A stretch of 38,644 nucleotides of DNA from Bacillota bacterium (GCA_016278515.1 JADQBR010000129.1:1-38644), one strand, 5' to 3'. Positions 13,991 to 23,496 are shown, counted from the stretch's first letter. Notes: generated by a model not told the origin, from the letters alone. Numbers and translations are program-made.

Positions 13991-15319
13991 GTGCGAAAAA
14001 AAATCCTAATTCCGGTGATTTCAGTGATAGTGTTACTGTTATTTGCCTCGATTTCTTTTGGTAGTGAAATCGGGACGGTTGTTCAGGAAGATGGGTATCA
14101 AAGTCGGGCCAGGGTTAACAAAGATATGGTGGTTTGGGAAGATGTGGATAGTATTTCCCAGCGAGTAGTTTTTCTAGCAGGTGATAAGCAGAAGACGTTA
14201 GGAAAAAGCGGTACCCAGCAAAAACAAGCAAACATTTACGAGGACAAGATAGTCTTTACCGATAATAGATATCTTAACTGGGATTTGTTTATTTATAACG
14301 TTTCAAGCGGAAAGGAAACGTCTATTGCAAGGAACTCGGCAGATCAAACGCAGCCGGATATCTATGAAAATTTTGTTGTTTGGTCGGACGACCGCTATGA
14401 CAATTGGGATATTTACTTATATGATACATTGACTAAAAAAGAAATAGGCATCTCCGGTGCTGACGGCGATCAGATAAAGCCTGTTATTGACGGGGATTAT
14501 GTAATATGGCAGGACAGTCGTAATGATAACTGGGATATATACGGCTATCAAATATCCACCGGCAAAGAATTAGTTATCAGCAAAGCGCCCAGGGATCAGG
14601 TTGATCCCAAGATTTCCGGCGGGTATGTAGTTTGGGCAGACCGTCGTAACGGTAATGGTGATATCTATCTATATGACTTAAACACAAAGAAAGAAAAGCA
14701 AATTACAAAATCGGATGCCAATCAGGAAGCCCCTGTGGTCTATAACAATGCCATTGTTTGGCAGGATGACCGCAGTTATAACTGGGATGTCTACGGCTAT
14801 AACATAACAACTGGGGAGGAATTCTCACTGGTGAAGGCCGATAAAGATCAATTTGCCCCGGATGTTTATGGCAGCAAAGTGGTCTTTACCGACAACGCTA
14901 ATTACAATAATGATATTAAATATACTACCCTGCCTTTCGATAACGCGGTGCAGGAGGAAGAAATAAAGACTGAAGGATTATCCGTTAATCTAAACGGGGT
15001 AAAGGTCCCTCTTGAAGTACCGCCCATTATGAAAGATGATAGGGTATTGGTGCCGCTTAGGGGCATTGCGGACGCATTAGGTCTTAACACCCAGTGGTAC
15101 GGTACCACCCAAACCATTGTTATTACCGGCGGAGAGAAAAGTATCTCCTTAGGGATTGGCTCTAGAAGGGTTATGGTTGGTGATGCGGCAATTGAGATGT
15201 CGGTAGCACCGGCTTTGGAAAAAGACCATACTTATGTACCGGTCCGTTTCGTCAGTGAGGCATTTGGCGCACTGGTGGATTGGGATAATGCAACACAGAC
15301 AGTCGAAATATTTAAGTAG
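13991..15319 (+). CDS. Secreted TolB-like beta-propeller protein with a copper-amine-oxidase-N domain
   Basis: A 442-residue exported protein. The signal peptide covers residues 1-24 (ISFGS). Residues about 25-315 contain six or seven repeats of about 43 residues, each with a core like VVWxDxRxxNWDIYxYD, an arrangement expected to form a beta-propeller. The conserved D-R and W-D-I-Y positions are nearly invariant from repeat to repeat. Residues about 325-442 form a copper-amine-oxidase-N-like domain with RVLVPLRGI and TYVPVRFVSEAFG, as in the preceding protease. GTG 13991 follows GGGGTGGAG. The protein may be a wall-associated scaffold or binding protein; no catalytic site is seen. It ends at a very strong terminator. 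Confidence 0.85.
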   Translation: MRKKILIPVISVIVLLLFASISFGSEIGTVVQEDGYQSRARVNKDMVVWEDVDSISQRVVFLAGDKQKTLGKSGTQQKQANIYEDKIVFTDNRYLNWDLFIYNVSSGKETSIARNSADQTQPDIYENFVVWSDDRYDNWDIYLYDTLTKKEIGISGADGDQIKPVIDGDYVIWQDSRNDNWDIYGYQISTGKELVISKAPRDQVDPKISGGYVVWADRRNGNGDIYLYDLNTKKEKQITKSDANQEAPVVYNNAIVWQDDRSYNWDVYGYNITTGEEFSLVKADKDQFAPDVYGSKVVFTDNANYNNDIKYTTLPFDNAVQEEEIKTEGLSVNLNGVKVPLEVPPIMKDDRVLVPLRGIADALGLNTQWYGTTQTIVITGGEKSISLGIGSRRVMVGDAAIEMSVAPALEKDHTYVPVRFVSEAFGALVDWDNATQTVEIFK

Positions 15320-15340
15320 CCTAAAGCTTAAACTGAATAC

Positions 15341-15377
15341 AACGCCCTCGGTTGACGGGGGCGTTAGTTAATTTTTT
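15341..15377 (+). terminator. Strong intrinsic terminator
   Basis: AACGCCCTCG (15341-15350) and CGGGGGCGTT (15356-15365) form a 10-bp stem with a GTTGA loop, followed by AATTTTTTC. Confidence 0.9.
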
Positions 15378-15404
15378 CTTAATATTTTCTTAAGGAATCT
15401 ATCG

Positions 15405-15433
15405 TTGACTTTATAATTTGTGGAATATATAAT
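15405..15433 (+). promoter_or_regulatory. Promoter of the RND efflux operon
   Basis: TTGACT (15405-15410), a spacer of exactly 17 bp, and a perfect TATAAT (15428-15433). The expected start site is near 15440, directly at the operator described next. Confidence 0.85.
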
Positions 15434-15441
15434 TGAGTTTG

Positions 15442-15459
15442 ACCGACTGACTGGTCGGT
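15442..15459. promoter_or_regulatory. Palindromic operator, probably for the TetR-type repressor
   Basis: ACCGAC (15442-15447), six bases, GTCGGT (15454-15459): a perfect inverted repeat immediately after the -10 box. Its form resembles known TetR/AcrR-type operators (GACCGACTGACTGGTC). A repressor bound here would block transcription start. The TetR-family gene at the end of the same operon is the obvious candidate ligand. Confidence 0.75.
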
Positions 15460-15489
15460 TTTGTTATTTTATTTTATGGAGGGGAAAAG

Positions 15490-16632
15490 ATGCAGAAGAA
15501 GAACACGTTGAAAAGTTCATTAATTTTATTAGTACTTATAGTTTTAACGTTTGGGATAACTGGTTGTGGCTCTGAGCAGCCGGAAGAAGTTAAAACAGAA
15601 AAAGTAGAGCCTGTTGCAGTTACGGTGGTCACTGCCAGTAAGGGTGATCTACAGAAAATAACTGACTTAAGCGGTCAGGTAGAAGCTAAAGATAGGATAA
15701 ACATAATTCCCAAAATGGGCGGGAAAGTGGCTAGTGTTGCCGCAGAGGTGGGAGATGAAGTGGCTAAAGGCCAGGTGCTGGTACGTCTGGAGACGAAAGA
15801 GATTCAGGCCCAGCTTAAACAATCTCAGGCCGCGGTTGCTGGCGCTAAGGCAGGTGCAGCCCAGGCACAGGCAAGGTTTGAAGATGCTAAACGGAACATG
15901 GAACGCATGACAGAGTTGTTTCAACAAGGGGCAGTTTCCCAGCAGACGTTAGACGGCGTCAAACTTCAGTATGAAATGGCTAAGACTGCTGCTGCTGAGG
16001 CCCAACAGGCCCAAGCCGAGGCCGGTTTGCAGTTGGCCCAAACCCAATTAGAGAATGCGGTGATTACCTCGCCGATTAGCGGAATTGTTGCTTTCCGATA
16101 TGTTAACCCAGGCGATATGGCCGGCCCAACTTCACCGGTTATCACGGTAGTTAATATGGATGCTGTGACAGTGAATGTGAATGTTTCTGAAAGTGAAATT
16201 AATAGTTTAGAAATAGGCAACAAAGTAAAGGTGAGCGTACCTGCTGCGTCCCAGCAGGAGTTTGAAGGAGAAGTTACTATGGTCAGTCCTGTGGCAGAGG
16301 CCAAAACCAAGGCTTATCCGGTTGAGATTTCCATAGATAATGCGGAACATGTTATTAAGCCCGGGATGTTTGCTCAGGTAGCATTAGGTACGGTTTCTGT
16401 TCAGGATGTAATAGTGGTCCCTCAGGAAGCAGTAGTGGATGCCGGCGGTAAGAAGGTTGTCTATATAGCGCAAGGAGAAAAGGCGGAGCAAAAAGATGTA
16501 GTTGTGGGTATCTCAACAGGTGAAAAGGTTGCGATAATGGCTGGTTTACAGGAAAATGACGAAGTTATTGTGCAGGGCCAGCATCGCCTAGAACATGGTT
16601 ACCCAATAGCGGTGCAAGGTGGTGACAAGTAA
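15490..16632 (+). CDS. RND efflux periplasmic adaptor (MFP/HlyD) lipoprotein
   Basis: A 380-residue adaptor. The first 26 residues are a lipoprotein signal with C26 in GITGC as the lipid-modified cysteine. It has the expected MFP layout: a barrel-sandwich (lipoyl-like) strand near GKVASVAAEVGDEVAKGQVL, a long alanine- and glutamine-rich helical hairpin at about 95-175, the second lipoyl half (AVITSPISGIVAFRYVNPGD), a beta-barrel and a final membrane-proximal region. It links the pump to the outer channel. ATG follows GGAGGGG. Only three bases separate it from the pump gene. In a Gram-positive cell it would be fixed to the outer face of the membrane through its lipid. Confidence 0.9.
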   Translation: MQKKNTLKSSLILLVLIVLTFGITGCGSEQPEEVKTEKVEPVAVTVVTASKGDLQKITDLSGQVEAKDRINIIPKMGGKVASVAAEVGDEVAKGQVLVRLETKEIQAQLKQSQAAVAGAKAGAAQAQARFEDAKRNMERMTELFQQGAVSQQTLDGVKLQYEMAKTAAAEAQQAQAEAGLQLAQTQLENAVITSPISGIVAFRYVNPGDMAGPTSPVITVVNMDAVTVNVNVSESEINSLEIGNKVKVSVPAASQQEFEGEVTMVSPVAEAKTKAYPVEISIDNAEHVIKPGMFAQVALGTVSVQDVIVVPQEAVVDAGGKKVVYIAQGEKAEQKDVVVGISTGEKVAIMAGLQENDEVIVQGQHRLEHGYPIAVQGGDK

Positions 16633-16635
16633 TTT

Positions 16636-19600
16636 ATGAAGTTACCGAATTTTGCAGTTAAAAGACCGGTCACCATTGTCATGATAGTTTGCGTCATTCT
16701 TTTGTTAGGGGGAGTATCCCTTTCCAGATTGGCAATAGACCTCTACCCGGAAATAAATTTACCTGTGGCCATTGTTAACACCACATACAGCGGAGCCGGG
16801 CCCCAAGAGGTTGAGGAAATGGTTACTAAGCCGATGGAAGAAATATTGGGTACGGTCAGTAATGTAGACCAACTAACCTCAGAAACAGCCGAAGGATCAT
16901 CTATGGTGGCTGTTTGGTTCAATTGGGGCACTGATCTAGATTTCGCTACGCTGCAGATGCGCGAGAAGATAGACTTTATCAAACCGATGATGCCGGAAGA
17001 TGTCAGTGATCCGATGGTTATGCAAATGGATCCGTCCATGATGCCAATACTTCAGGTAGGCTTATCCGGCGGTAAGGATATAATTGACTTAAAACGTATT
17101 GCAGAGGACAAGGTAAAGGCTAGGCTGGAACGAATCGAAGGGGTCGCTTCCGTTTATTTAACTGGAGGTAAAACCCGGGAAATTAAAGTTGCGGTTGACC
17201 CTGTCAAGTTGCAGCAGTACGGTTTGAGTCTTGGTCAGATAACACAGACTTTGAGGACTGAAAACATAAATATGTCTGCCGGTAGAGTGGTAGACGGTAA
17301 GAGAGAATTCTTTGCAAGGACATTAGGTGAATACGAACAAGTGTCGGACATTGGTAATGTGGTTTTACAGATTCCAACCGGCGGCAGCGTGCGCCTCTCG
17401 GAAGTTGCAGATATTCAAGACGGCTTTCAGGATATGAACCAAATCACCAGGATGAATGGCGGGCCTAGTGTTGGTTTAGTGGTAATGAAGGAAAGTAATG
17501 TTAATACCGTTGCGGTTGCAACTGCGACTAAAGAAGAACTTAAGGTATTGGCGGAAGAGATTGATGGAAATATCGAGTTCCACACAATCTTTGATCAGTC
17601 TGACTTCATCAATCAGGCAATTGGCAGGGTAGTAAGTAATACTATCATCGGTGGTATTTTTGCCGTTATAATCCTGTTCTTTTTTCTAAGAAACGTACGC
17701 AGTACTTTAGTAATTGCATTGTCAATCCCCATATCCATTATCTCAACGTTTATTTTGATGTACTTTAACCACCTTACGTTGAACATGATGTCAATGGGCG
17801 GGTTGGCCCTAGGAGTCGGCATGATGGTGGATAGCTCCATCGTTATTTTGGAAAATATTTTCCGATACCGACAGGAAGGGCGCGGGATGATTGAGGCTGC
17901 AACAGAAGGCTCAAACGAGGTAGCTAGTGCCGTGGTAGCATCTACATTGACAACTGTAGCAGTATTTTTGCCGATTGTCTTTGTGGAAGGTATTGCATCC
18001 CAACTGTTTAAACAGTTAGCCTTGACGGTCTCTTTTGCTTTAGTTGCTTCGCTGTTAGTGTCGTTGACATTAATCCCCATGCTGTCATCTAAGCTTTTGG
18101 TGATTACTAATGGTGACCATAACGGCAAAAAGAAATCTTTGCTGCGCAGGATAATTAGTAGCTTTGATGCCATAGTAAAATGGTTGACCCGCTATTACAC
18201 TATACTGCTAGGCTGGTCTTTGGGACATCGTAAAACTATTGTTGCGGTAGTAACTTTCGCATTAATTGGTAGTTTTGCACTGATACCTAGAATAGGAATG
18301 GAGTTTCTACCTAAGATGGATGCCGGTGAAATGTCCATTAATATTGAATTAGCTAAAGGCTCCATGCTCCAGGATACTGATGAAGTTGTACAGAAAGTAG
18401 AAGATATTATTTATGATACCGAAGGCGTGGAAAACATCTTTACCACCGTCGGGCCGTCCCAGGACCAGATGACCGGTCTGGGTGGAACGCAAAAGCATAA
18501 AGCTCAGATAAGGGTGCTGATGGTAGACAAGGGACAAAGAACTAAAAGTATTGATCTAATAGTGGAAGAAGTGCGGAAAAAACTGAGCACTATTGCCGGC
18601 GCAGAGATCAAAATTGCAGCGGTCGATCCCAATATGCAGGGAATGGCCGCATCTCCCATATCGGTACAAATTAAGGGAAACAGTTTGGATGTATTAAAGG
18701 ACCTTGCCGATAAGATAATTCAAATAGTTGACGATGTGCCCGGAACCCGGGAAGTGGAATCCAGCTTTGCAAAAGGCAGCCCGGAACTGCAGTTGAAGAT
18801 AGATCGAGATAAGGCAGCAAGGTACGGGTTAAATGTGGCCACTCTGGCCTCAACTGTCAATACTGCCATGCAGGGTCAAGTAGCAACCAGGTATAAATCT
18901 AACGAAGACGAAATAGATGTTCGGGTAATTTATCCTGAACGGTCCAATACAACATTACAGGACATGGAAAGTCTGACGGTGTCCTCGCCCATGGGCTTTA
19001 ATGTTCCAATTAGCGAGGTAGTTACCATTGTTTCTGATACTGGTCCGGGCACCATTAGCCGCGTGGATCAAGTGAGGATGGCAACGGTTAACAGCCAAAT
19101 TGTTGGCAGGGACTTGGCCAGCGTTTCTAAGGATATAGAAAGTCAGTTGGACCAGTTAAGAACAGAACTTCCTAACGGTTATGAAGTATCTCTCGGCGGG
19201 CAACAGGAAGAAATGATGGATGCCTTTGGCAATTTATTGCTAGCACTATTGCTTGCAATAGCATTAGTCTATATGGTAATGGCCTCCCAGTTTGAATCGT
19301 TGGTTTATCCGTTTGTAATCATGTTTTCACTACCTACAACATTTATTGGTGTGGTGATGGGCTTGGTTATTACCGGTCGCACCTTCAGCGTACCGACTTT
19401 TATTGGTGTAATTATGCTGGCGGGTATTGTGGTGAATAATGCGATTGTGCTTGTAGACTATATCAATATTCTGCAAGGTCGTGGTCAGGAACGAAACGAA
19501 GCTATAATGCAGGCCGGTCCCATACGCCTGAGACCCATCTTAATGACCACGGTTACCACTGTCTTGGCTTTAATTCCAATGGCTTTAGGTATCGGTGCAG

Positions 19601-19779
19601 GGTCAGAATCTTCAGCGCCGATGGCAGTAGCTGTGGTATTTGGTTTGACTGCATCTACGATATTTACCTTAGTGTTTGTTCCGGTAATCTATACTATTGT
19701 TGATGACTTTGGTGGTTGGACGCGAGCTAAAATCGGCAGGGGTCGCACAGTGAAAGAAGGAAAGCAGAATTCAATTTAA
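16636..19779 (+). CDS. RND-family multidrug efflux pump (HAE-1/AcrB-like)
   Basis: A 1047-residue transporter with the normal RND plan: one helix, a large extracytoplasmic domain (residues about 30-330), six helices, a second large domain and six more helices. Visible family motifs are FAVKRPVTIVMI at the N-terminus, GVGMMVDSSIVILEN in helix 4, and GIVVNNAIVLVDYIN in helix 10. E. coli AcrB has a pair of aspartates (D407, D408) in helix 4; only one is seen at the equivalent place here, as in many Gram-positive relatives. The pump uses the proton gradient to expel hydrophobic compounds. It is the second gene of a four-gene operon, with a 15-bp gap to the TolC-like gene. Confidence 0.92.
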   Translation: MKLPNFAVKRPVTIVMIVCVILLLGGVSLSRLAIDLYPEINLPVAIVNTTYSGAGPQEVEEMVTKPMEEILGTVSNVDQLTSETAEGSSMVAVWFNWGTDLDFATLQMREKIDFIKPMMPEDVSDPMVMQMDPSMMPILQVGLSGGKDIIDLKRIAEDKVKARLERIEGVASVYLTGGKTREIKVAVDPVKLQQYGLSLGQITQTLRTENINMSAGRVVDGKREFFARTLGEYEQVSDIGNVVLQIPTGGSVRLSEVADIQDGFQDMNQITRMNGGPSVGLVVMKESNVNTVAVATATKEELKVLAEEIDGNIEFHTIFDQSDFINQAIGRVVSNTIIGGIFAVIILFFFLRNVRSTLVIALSIPISIISTFILMYFNHLTLNMMSMGGLALGVGMMVDSSIVILENIFRYRQEGRGMIEAATEGSNEVASAVVASTLTTVAVFLPIVFVEGIASQLFKQLALTVSFALVASLLVSLTLIPMLSSKLLVITNGDHNGKKKSLLRRIISSFDAIVKWLTRYYTILLGWSLGHRKTIVAVVTFALIGSFALIPRIGMEFLPKMDAGEMSINIELAKGSMLQDTDEVVQKVEDIIYDTEGVENIFTTVGPSQDQMTGLGGTQKHKAQIRVLMVDKGQRTKSIDLIVEEVRKKLSTIAGAEIKIAAVDPNMQGMAASPISVQIKGNSLDVLKDLADKIIQIVDDVPGTREVESSFAKGSPELQLKIDRDKAARYGLNVATLASTVNTAMQGQVATRYKSNEDEIDVRVIYPERSNTTLQDMESLTVSSPMGFNVPISEVVTIVSDTGPGTISRVDQVRMATVNSQIVGRDLASVSKDIESQLDQLRTELPNGYEVSLGGQQEEMMDAFGNLLLALLLAIALVYMVMASQFESLVYPFVIMFSLPTTFIGVVMGLVITGRTFSVPTFIGVIMLAGIVVNNAIVLVDYINILQGRGQERNEAIMQAGPIRLRPILMTTVTTVLALIPMALGIGAGSESSAPMAVAVVFGLTASTIFTLVFVPVIYTIVDDFGGWTRAKIGRGRTVKEGKQNSI

Positions 19780-19794
19780 GGGGAGGTCTTTTGA

Positions 19795-20931
19795 GTGAAG
19801 AAATTTTGGGTTTTAGTATTAGTTACATTTCTGATAATGGGAATGGCTGCAGGTACGTCTTTAGCAGAACCGCAGCAGGATCAGGTGATGAAGTTATCGC
19901 TGGATGAGGCTATTGATTATGCTTTAGAAAACAGCCCGACGGTGAAACTGGCGGGAGTCTCGCTACAGATGAAAGAAAAGGACTATGAACAAGCAGATAG
20001 TGCAAGTGATAAGTTCAAAGATAAAGATACATCGAGTTTAATGGAGGCAATGACGGAAAAATTAGCCCCGATCCAAAAAGAGAGACTTTATGATTTGGAA
20101 CAAATAAAGTTTGATTATACTAAACGTTCAATTCGTTTGGCAGTGGAAAGTGCCTATTATAATGTCTTGAGCGCTGAACAGAAGGTTGCAGTTAATGAAG
20201 CAACATTGGAGACGGTACAGAGGCAGTTAGATACAGCAAAGGCAAGCTTTGAAGCAGGCACCGTTGCGAAGAATGACGTGTTAGGTGCCGAGGTGCAGTT
20301 GGATAAGGCACAGACGGATTTAAATACAGCCAAAAATGATTCAGAGATAGCTTACATGGAGTTTAATAGAACTCTTGGGATGGAATTAGAAAAATCTATT
20401 GAGTTGACGACCACCCTTAGCTATGAACCAATGGATGCTATGGTTTTGGATGAGGTCATTACAGAAGCTATGGCTAAAGATAAGAATTTAAATGAAGCAG
20501 AAGTGAACTATCAGAATGCAGTAGATTACTTGGAGCTTGTCGGAAAGTACTATACTCCTAATGTTTATACTTACAGAGAGGCGAAGTATAACACGGATCT
20601 TGCCAAAGTTAATTACGATGAGGCTCAAAAAGATCACGAACTGCGGGTAACTAAAGCATATAAAAATTTAAAAGCCGCAGAAGCTAACTATAAAGTGCTG
20701 ATTAAGAGTGTTGAACGGGCGAAAGAAAGCTTGAGATTATCAAAACTGCGGTACGAAGTCGGGGTGGCGACCAGCCTAGAAGTGCTGCAAGCTTCAGAGG
20801 CTTTGCAGAATCAGGAGCTATACTTGGCCCAGGCTTTACAGGGCTATAACCTTTCGAAAGCACAGTTTACCCACAATGTCTTTAATGGTGGGACTTCTGC
20901 CGCAGGTGCATCTATGCCTTCCGGTCTGTAA
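19795..20931 (+). CDS. TolC-like outer efflux protein, short form
   Basis: A 378-residue exported protein with a signal peptide (residues 1-24, GTSLAE). Two halves of the TolC helical repeat are visible: LDEAIDYALENSPTVKLAGV near the start, SAYYNVLSAEQKVAVNEATL and ASFEAGTVAKNDVLGAEVQL in the middle, and LRLSKLRYEVGVATSLEVLQ near the end. Normal TolC proteins are about 430-490 residues and have beta-strand segments between helices that form the outer-membrane barrel. Those segments are hard to find here; the chain is almost entirely helical and charged, so the barrel may be missing. GTG 19795 follows GGGGAGGT. The gene lies directly after the pump gene. Confidence 0.82.
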   Translation: MKKFWVLVLVTFLIMGMAAGTSLAEPQQDQVMKLSLDEAIDYALENSPTVKLAGVSLQMKEKDYEQADSASDKFKDKDTSSLMEAMTEKLAPIQKERLYDLEQIKFDYTKRSIRLAVESAYYNVLSAEQKVAVNEATLETVQRQLDTAKASFEAGTVAKNDVLGAEVQLDKAQTDLNTAKNDSEIAYMEFNRTLGMELEKSIELTTTLSYEPMDAMVLDEVITEAMAKDKNLNEAEVNYQNAVDYLELVGKYYTPNVYTYREAKYNTDLAKVNYDEAQKDHELRVTKAYKNLKAAEANYKVLIKSVERAKESLRLSKLRYEVGVATSLEVLQASEALQNQELYLAQALQGYNLSKAQFTHNVFNGGTSAAGASMPSGL

Positions 20932-20937
20932 GGGTAG

Positions 20938-21534
20938 GTGGATAAATTGGACGGAACAAATCTTGATAAACGTAGTCAAATAATAAGGGCTGCCGCTCGA
21001 GTTTTTGCAGCTAAGGGTTTTCATCTAGCCAAAGTTGAGGAGATTGCCTCTGATGCAGGAGTGGGAAAAGGAACCGTCTACGAATACTTTTCCAGTAAAA
21101 AAGAGCTGTTTCAGGAAATGTTTAAGTCCAGTAGTATGTTTTACTTGGAGACATTTAGGCTTAAATTGGCAGGGGAGAAGACTATTGCAGAGAAGTTGAG
21201 TCAGATTGTTACTTTGCACCTGCAGTTTATTGATCAGCATAAGGATATAGGTAAAATATTGCTGCGGGAGCATTCGGAAATAGGTGAGGGCCTTCACCAG
21301 TGGATGATGGCCCGCCAGGAAGAAAAGGTTTCTTTTGTTAAGGGAATGTTTGATGAAGGGGTCCAAACCGGAGAATTGCGGCCTATGGATACTGAGATTG
21401 CAGCGCGGACATTTTTTGGTTCAGTAGCTGCCGTTGGCGGGTATATGATGTGTCAGGAAAAAGATGATTTCGATTTGGACCATATCAGTGAGCAGACTAC
21501 AGATTTATTTATAAAAGGTATAGAAAATGGCTAG
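20938..21534 (+). CDS. TetR/AcrR-family transcriptional repressor
   Basis: A protein of about 198 residues. The N-terminal helix-turn-helix is typical: IIRAAARVFAAKGFHLAKVE, EIASDAGVGKGTVYEYFSSK, then a C-terminal ligand-binding domain of about 140 residues. The start may be GTG 20938, which overlaps the ribosome binding site AGGGTAGGTGG (20931-20941), or more plausibly TTG 20947, which follows it at normal distance. As the last gene of the efflux operon it should control its own operon through the operator at 15442-15459, and would release on binding a pump substrate. The stop codon lies in the terminator stem. Confidence 0.9.
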   Translation: MDKLDGTNLDKRSQIIRAAARVFAAKGFHLAKVEEIASDAGVGKGTVYEYFSSKKELFQEMFKSSSMFYLETFRLKLAGEKTIAEKLSQIVTLHLQFIDQHKDIGKILLREHSEIGEGLHQWMMARQEEKVSFVKGMFDEGVQTGELRPMDTEIAARTFFGSVAAVGGYMMCQEKDDFDLDHISEQTTDLFIKGIENG

Positions 21535-21560
21535 CGAGGGAACTTTTCCCTCGCTTTTTA
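21533..21560 (+). terminator. Intrinsic terminator of the efflux operon
   Basis: AGCGAGGG (21533-21540), loop AACTTTT, CCCTCGCT (21548-21555), then TTTTT. Confidence 0.88.
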
Positions 21561-21648
21561 CATCTAAATATGTAAGATGATAGAGGAATTTTGTACCATA
21601 AGTCGAAATTGGAAAGTAATGAATTAAACGGGGAGCGTGTTAATAAGA

Positions 21649-23439
21649 ATGCACTGGGGAAAATTGTTACGATTAACTGTAGTGGTGATGCTAATTAGTG
21701 GTTTGATGCTTGGGTCTGCCTGGGCAGCAGATGGGAATGTATTTAAGGATGTGCAGGATGGAGTTTGGTATGAGAAGTCAGTTTCAGAGATGCAGGCAAA
21801 AGGAATTATCGCTGGTTCTACTAACGAACAAGGAGAAAAGGTATTTAAACCCAATGATCCTGTGACAGTTCAAGAATCCCTAGTTTTTTTTGGCAGACTT
21901 TTTAACTGGGATAACAGCGGAACGGATACCGGCGAACTAGCTAATAATCATAAAGTTGCAAGCTGGGCCAAAGGTTATGTGGCAGCGGCAGTTTCCGATA
22001 ATGTCCTGACCGGTATAGATTTGTTTGTTGACCCCAGCAGGGCAGCCAGTCGGTACGAAGTTGCTATTTTTGCGGTGCGGGCTCTAGGCTTGGATGACAT
22101 GGCCAGGGGACTCTCAGGTGTCACATTGGACTTTTCAGATGCTTCGGAAATACCGCCTAGGGCAGTTGGTTATATAGATGTAGCCATGGAACAGGGCGTT
22201 TTAAGCGGCTCGGACGGAGCATTTAAGCCTAATGATAATATTACCAGGGCAGAGATGGCGGCAGTATTGGCTAGGCTGGATAAGAAAGTCGATGTTGATA
22301 GGGATAACATGATCAAAGCTAAATTTATCGGCTATGGCTCCTTTGATAACTCCATTACTGTTAGAGATGCTGACAGCCAGTTTGTAAAATATAGTCTCAG
22401 TGATGGTGCGTTGATTTACCGTGACGGGGAAAGCATTTCCTTAGAGGAGTTGGAACCGTTGGAATACCTTGGTATTTCCCTTAACGATAATGATGAAGCC
22501 ACATATATGGAAGTAATCCCAGAAGAGGAAGTCGCACAAGAGCCGGAAGAAATAAAAGTAAGTGGTAAGCTGGCAGAAATTGATGCAGATACTCCATCCA
22601 TTACTATCGAGAAGGATAATGGTCAGGAAGTTAGTTATGAAGTGGCCGAGGAAGCGGATGTATTATTGGATTGGCAGACCTCTTCGTTAGAGGACTTAGT
22701 GACAGGACAATCTGTAGAGGCTACCGTTAAGGGTGACTTAGTGGAATCGCTTTTTGCGGGAAGTATTGAAGAAGATATAAAGGGAATTGCTGTGAAAGTG
22801 GACTTTGGCACTAAAAATAGCATTGTTATTGAATTAGAGGATGGTAGTGAAGCAAGTTATGTGATAGATGAAGACGTGGACCTCGACGGCGATGCAGAAA
22901 GTTTGCGAGATATTTATGCCGGGCAGGAGATTGAGGTGGAATTGAAGAATAAGGTAGTAGTTAACATTGACGTTACTTCTGTAAAAGAAGATATTGAGGG
23001 CTCGGTAGAAAAAATTATCTTAGCTGCCAACCCTGAAATTGTAGTATCGGTCGATGGCGAGGAACGCAGCTTTTCTTTAGCTAAAGATGTGGATATTGAA
23101 AAAGCCGGTGATGATGCCACTATTGACGATCTCAAAATTGGTGATTATGTGGAATTGAAAACTACCGGCAATGTCATAACTGCTATGGATATTACTGCCA
23201 AGGAAACGTCCGATTATATAGTTGGTGAAATTGAAAACGTTAATACGGATGCGGAAGTAATAATCTTAAAGGATATTAATAAGCCTATTTATCTTACTGA
23301 TGATACCGTCATCTTACGCTTTGGACATGAAACTCGTTTGCGTTACCTAGATCCTAAAGATGAGATAATTGCCGTAGGTCAAATGAGTTCTGGTATTTTA
23401 GAAGCTACTACCATAATTGTAATCTCTACAACTAATTAA
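21649..23439 (+). CDS. Secreted SLH-domain protein with five beta-rich repeats
   Basis: A protein of about 596 residues with a signal peptide (ending SAWA). Three SLH motifs follow: FKDVQDGVWYEKSVSEM, then SWAKGYVAAAVSDNVLTG, then AVGYIDVAMEQGVLSG ending ITRAEMAAVLARLD. Such domains dock on pyruvylated wall polymer. The rest is five successive blocks of about 70 residues, each with an opening EIDAD/ITIE strand pair, a Y-x-V/L segment and a closing G-x-x-V-x-V/L stretch, very rich in D and E. The start is uncertain: GTG 21637 lies too close to GGGGAG, so I used ATG 21649. It shares the repeat type with the next two genes. Its function is probably S-layer or wall structure. Confidence 0.85.
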   Translation: MHWGKLLRLTVVVMLISGLMLGSAWAADGNVFKDVQDGVWYEKSVSEMQAKGIIAGSTNEQGEKVFKPNDPVTVQESLVFFGRLFNWDNSGTDTGELANNHKVASWAKGYVAAAVSDNVLTGIDLFVDPSRAASRYEVAIFAVRALGLDDMARGLSGVTLDFSDASEIPPRAVGYIDVAMEQGVLSGSDGAFKPNDNITRAEMAAVLARLDKKVDVDRDNMIKAKFIGYGSFDNSITVRDADSQFVKYSLSDGALIYRDGESISLEELEPLEYLGISLNDNDEATYMEVIPEEEVAQEPEEIKVSGKLAEIDADTPSITIEKDNGQEVSYEVAEEADVLLDWQTSSLEDLVTGQSVEATVKGDLVESLFAGSIEEDIKGIAVKVDFGTKNSIVIELEDGSEASYVIDEDVDLDGDAESLRDIYAGQEIEVELKNKVVVNIDVTSVKEDIEGSVEKIILAANPEIVVSVDGEERSFSLAKDVDIEKAGDDATIDDLKIGDYVELKTTGNVITAMDITAKETSDYIVGEIENVNTDAEVIILKDINKPIYLTDDTVILRFGHETRLRYLDPKDEIIAVGQMSSGILEATTIIVISTTN

Positions 23440-23464
23440 GGTTTCAAAAAGCTCCCTTTGAGAT

Positions 23465-23496
23465 AACCCCTGCCGATTTTTTGGCAGGGGTTTTTT
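23465..23496 (+). terminator. Strong intrinsic terminator
   Basis: AACCCCTGCC (23465-23474) and GGCAGGGGTT form a 10-bp stem with an eight-base loop, ending in six T. Confidence 0.9.
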
